A stretch of DNA of 7,106 nt from Palsa-872 sp036495195 (lineage in GTDB: Bacteria; Chloroflexota; Dormibacteria; Dormibacterales; Dormibacteraceae): assembly GCA_036495195.1 (NCBI GenBank), contig DASXNH010000069.1:1-7106 (forward strand), in the 5' to 3' direction. The translations under genes were made by a program, and so were the position numbers. Shown piece by piece: positions 5,131-7,106 of the stretch. The notes beneath the pieces were generated by a model, which saw nothing but the letters and a program-made list of their open reading frames with translations, made no database searches and was not told the DNA's origin. Each line of letters opens with the position of its first letter. The first letter of the stretch is position 1.

Positions 5131-6621
5131 TTGGCTGAGCGCACAGTCGTCCTCAGCCTCGACGAAGGCACCACGGGGGCCACCGCAGTCGCCGTCGGCA
5201 TGGACGGCCACGTCCGAGGCAAGGGCTACTCCGAGATAACCCAGCACTACCCGCAGCCGGGATGGGTGGAGCACGACGCGGAGGAGATCTGGTCCGCGGT
5301 CCAAGTCAGCGCGCGTGACGCGCTTGAGGCGGCCGGCGCCAATCCAGGCGATGTCCGCGCCATCGGCATCACCAACCAACGAGAGACGCTCGTTGTGTGG
5401 GATCGGAAAACGCTCAAGCCGCTGACGCACGCGATCGTGTGGCAGGACCGCAGAACGGCGGACGAATGCACGCGACTGCGCGAAGCGGGACATGAGGCGC
5501 GCGTCCGCGAGGTCACCGGCCTGGTGCTGGATCCCTACTTCACCGCCACCAAGCTCGCTTGGGTGATCAAGAGCGTGAAGGGGAGTGACACTGCCGCGCT
5601 GGGCACTGTCGACAGCTGGTTGGTCGCCCGGCTATCCGCAGGGCTCGACCACGTGACGGATGCATCGAACGCATCCCGCACCTTGCTGTTCGACATCGGG
5701 CGGGGAGTATGGAGCGAAGAGATGGCGGCGCTGTTCGGCGTTCCGCTTGCGAATCTTCCGGAGGTTCGCGATTCAAGCGGCGAGATCTCGCACAGCGATC
5801 CGTCGGTGTTCGCCGGTATAGATGCGCCGATCTGCGGCATCGCCGGCGATCAACAGGCCGCGCTGTTCGGCCAGGCGTGCATCACTCCCGGCATGGCAAA
5901 GAACACCTATGGGACCGGTTCGTTCGTGCTGATGCAAACGGGCGCGCAGCGCGTCCCATCGACCTCGGGGATGCTCACCACCGTCGCGTGGCGGCGCGCC
6001 GGCCGGCTCAGCTATGCGCTCGAAGGTGCCATCTTCATCACCGGCGCCGCGCTGCAGTGGCTGCGGGACGGGCTGCGAATCATCGAGAGCGCTGCAGAGG
6101 CCGGTCCGCTTGCGGCGTCCATCCCCGACAGCGGCGGTGTGTTCCTGGTTCCTGCATTCGCCGGCCTCGGCGCACCTCATTGGGATGCCTACGCGCGCGG
6201 GACGATCGTTGGGCTGACGCAGGGCAGCGGGCGTGCCCAGCTCGTGCGAGCGGCGGTCGAGGCCATGGCCTACCAGACCCGCGACGTGGTCGAGGCGATG
6301 GAACAGGACGCCGGCGAGCCGCTTCGTGAGCTGCGCGTCGACGGCGGCGCCGTGGTCATGGATGTCCTCTGTCAGTTCCAGGCCGACCTGCTCGGCATCC
6401 CGGTGAGGCGCCCGCGCCAGGTCGAGACGACGGCTCTCGGCGCGGCCTTTCTTGCCGGGCTGGGCGCCGGACTCTGGAAGGACGCCGATCTCGCGGACCT
6501 CTGGAAGCTCGACCGGGAGTTCGAGCCGACGATGTCTCGGGACCAGGCTGACAGCCTCCAAGCCGAATGGCGCAGGGCGGTGGAACGAAGTCGAGGCTGG
6601 TCGCTACCCGATAATCAGTAG
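5131..6621 (+). CDS. glpK: Glycerol kinase (FGGY carbohydrate kinase)
   Basis: The enzyme phosphorylates glycerol with ATP to sn-glycerol 3-phosphate in the cytosol. The 496-residue protein aligns along its length with GlpK from memory. Glycerol-site residues are all present: Arg84-Glu85 in NQRET, Trp104 in VWQDRRT, Tyr136 in DPYFTATK, and Asp240-Gln241 in GDQQAALFGQ. KNTYGTG at 257-263, PAFAGLGAPHWDAYARG at 341-357 and LRVDGGA at 401-407 are also kept. Oddities are a phosphate loop reading DEGTTGAT (11-18) instead of the E. coli DQGTTSSR, and a gap of about six residues before GTVDSWL near residue 152. The E. coli fructose-bisphosphate loop GGKGGTR is also absent near 230, so that feedback control is unlikely. 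The start must be TTG at 5131: an in-frame stop, the larE TAG at 5116, lies just upstream, and the next Met (residue 24) would remove the phosphate loop. No Shine-Dalgarno and no clear -10 box precede it, so it is probably translated from the upstream message. Confidence 0.93.
   Translation: MAERTVVLSLDEGTTGATAVAVGMDGHVRGKGYSEITQHYPQPGWVEHDAEEIWSAVQVSARDALEAAGANPGDVRAIGITNQRETLVVWDRKTLKPLTHAIVWQDRRTADECTRLREAGHEARVREVTGLVLDPYFTATKLAWVIKSVKGSDTAALGTVDSWLVARLSAGLDHVTDASNASRTLLFDIGRGVWSEEMAALFGVPLANLPEVRDSSGEISHSDPSVFAGIDAPICGIAGDQQAALFGQACITPGMAKNTYGTGSFVLMQTGAQRVPSTSGMLTTVAWRRAGRLSYALEGAIFITGAALQWLRDGLRIIESAAEAGPLAASIPDSGGVFLVPAFAGLGAPHWDAYARGTIVGLTQGSGRAQLVRAAVEAMAYQTRDVVEAMEQDAGEPLRELRVDGGAVVMDVLCQFQADLLGIPVRRPRQVETTALGAAFLAGLGAGLWKDADLADLWKLDREFEPTMSRDQADSLQAEWRRAVERSRGWSLPDNQ
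6610..6615 (+). promoter_or_regulatory. Candidate -10 box GATAAT before the membrane-protein gene
   Basis: GATAAT matches five of six -10 consensus bases and lies in the last codons of glpK, 10 bases before the GTG at 6626. The spacing would give a leader of only a few bases. With a 4-base gap to glpK, read-through from upstream is equally possible. Confidence 0.35.
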
Positions 6622-6625
6622 CGTC

Positions 6626-7106
6626 GTGAGCTCAACCGAGACCTCCACCCAGGCCCAGCCGGCCAGCCCCAGGCAGCCGATCCTCTACGCGGACCAGTTG
6701 TGGCGCCAGCAGCGATTCTTCGCAGGGTTCCTGGTCCTGGTCGGAGTGGGCATGAGCGCGCTGATGCTCTACAGGGGCCAGCTCACGTCGACTTCAAACC
6801 TGATCTGGGCCCTCTACATCCCGAGCGGTCTACTCCTGGGCGGTGCGTTCCTCTTCTACAAGTACCGCAGCTACGCGGAGCCGCTTGACGACGGTCTGAA
6901 GGTCTCCGCCCTGCGTTCGAGCGTGCTCATCCCCTACGAGAACATCCGCAGCGTCAAGGTGCAGCCCTTGAGTCTTGCCTTCCTCGACAAGAGAAAGCGC
7001 ATGGTCGCGCCGATGATGAGGGCGCTGATGGACAAGCCGGCGCTGTTCGTCAGGTTGCGCAGCGATGAGGACGAGCTCGCGTCCATCAAGAAGAAACTGG
7101 GCGGCC
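6626..7106 (+). CDS. Two-helix membrane protein with PH-like cytoplasmic region, truncated by the window edge
   Basis: A frame opens at GTG 6626, 4 bases after the glpK stop, and stays open for 160 codons to the window end, so the C terminus is missing. The first 20 residues are Ser/Thr/Pro/Gln-rich and probably disordered. Hydrophobic segments at about 31-49 (FFAGFLVLVGVGMSALMLY) and 58-80 (from NLIWALYIP to FLFYKY) are predicted membrane helices in a hairpin. After them comes a beta-rich stretch: LKVSALRSSVLIPYENIRSV at 91-110, a basic DKRKR patch at 121-125, and ALFVRLRSDEDELASIKKKL at 139-158. This layout, two helices followed by a segment with 'IPYENIRSV', recalls bacterial PH-like domain membrane proteins, but that is pattern memory only. 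Coding is supported by the G/C-rich third positions and by the sensible hydrophobic pattern, which competing frames lack. No role can be assigned. Confidence 0.75.
   Translation, partial: MSSTETSTQAQPASPRQPILYADQLWRQQRFFAGFLVLVGVGMSALMLYRGQLTSTSNLIWALYIPSGLLLGGAFLFYKYRSYAEPLDDGLKVSALRSSVLIPYENIRSVKVQPLSLAFLDKRKRMVAPMMRALMDKPALFVRLRSDEDELASIKKKLGG

Noticed and set aside
5773..6561. Minus-strand open frame of 262 codons opposite glpK, and similar frames opposite the GH15 gene (170-766, 1484-1915)
   Set aside because: All are shadows of strongly supported genes on the plus strand, caused by G/C-rich third positions. None shows a recognisable motif.
1..7106. Mobile element, CRISPR array, toxin-antitoxin or defence system
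   Set aside because: I found no transposase, integrase, regularly spaced repeats, terminal inverted repeats or known defence domains. The genes look metabolic and their base composition appears uniform by eye.

Overview
This is a high-GC bacterial chromosomal segment. Its strong third-position G/C bias opens long spurious frames on both strands. Several start codons have no Shine-Dalgarno sequence but carry a -10 hexamer 7-10 bases upstream, which suggests leaderless transcripts. That fits high-GC Terrabacteria lineages (Actinomycetota, Chloroflexota or candidate phyla such as Dormibacterota). The phylum is an inference from style, not a demonstrated placement.

Layout. A minus-strand tRNA-Ser(GCU) gene (55-144) lies divergent from a plus-strand GH15 glucoamylase/glucodextranase-like gene (206-2449). 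That gene converges, 7 bases apart, on a minus-strand tryptophan-rich protein of unknown function with a C-terminal CxxCxxxH motif (2457-3344). An 85-base divergent region with two mirrored TATAGT boxes separates it from a plus-strand series: a MoeB/ThiF-type E1-like adenylyltransferase (3430-4275), a LarE-type PP-loop sulfurtransferase (4294-5118), a glycerol kinase starting at TTG (5131-6621), and the start of a protein with two predicted membrane segments (6626 to the window edge, truncated). The plus-strand gaps are 18, 12 and 4 bases, so these four genes may be co-transcribed, although -10-like boxes also precede two of the internal genes.

How the genes may work together. The MoeB-like and LarE-like proteins both belong to cofactor sulfur chemistry, one activating the C terminus of a sulfur-carrier protein and the other donating sulfur to a nickel-pincer nucleotide precursor. 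No sulfur carrier and no larA, larB or larC is visible here. GlpK feeds glycerol into central metabolism, and the GH15 enzyme, which lacks a visible signal peptide, probably releases glucose from an intracellular alpha-glucan or oligosaccharide. No stretch over 300 bases lacks a gene. I see no mobile element, CRISPR array or defence system. The most notable signals are the recurring leaderless-promoter geometry, an 18-base perfect inverted repeat that exactly fills the gap between the MoeB-like and larE genes, the MoeB-like/LarE pairing itself, and the unassigned Trp-rich protein.
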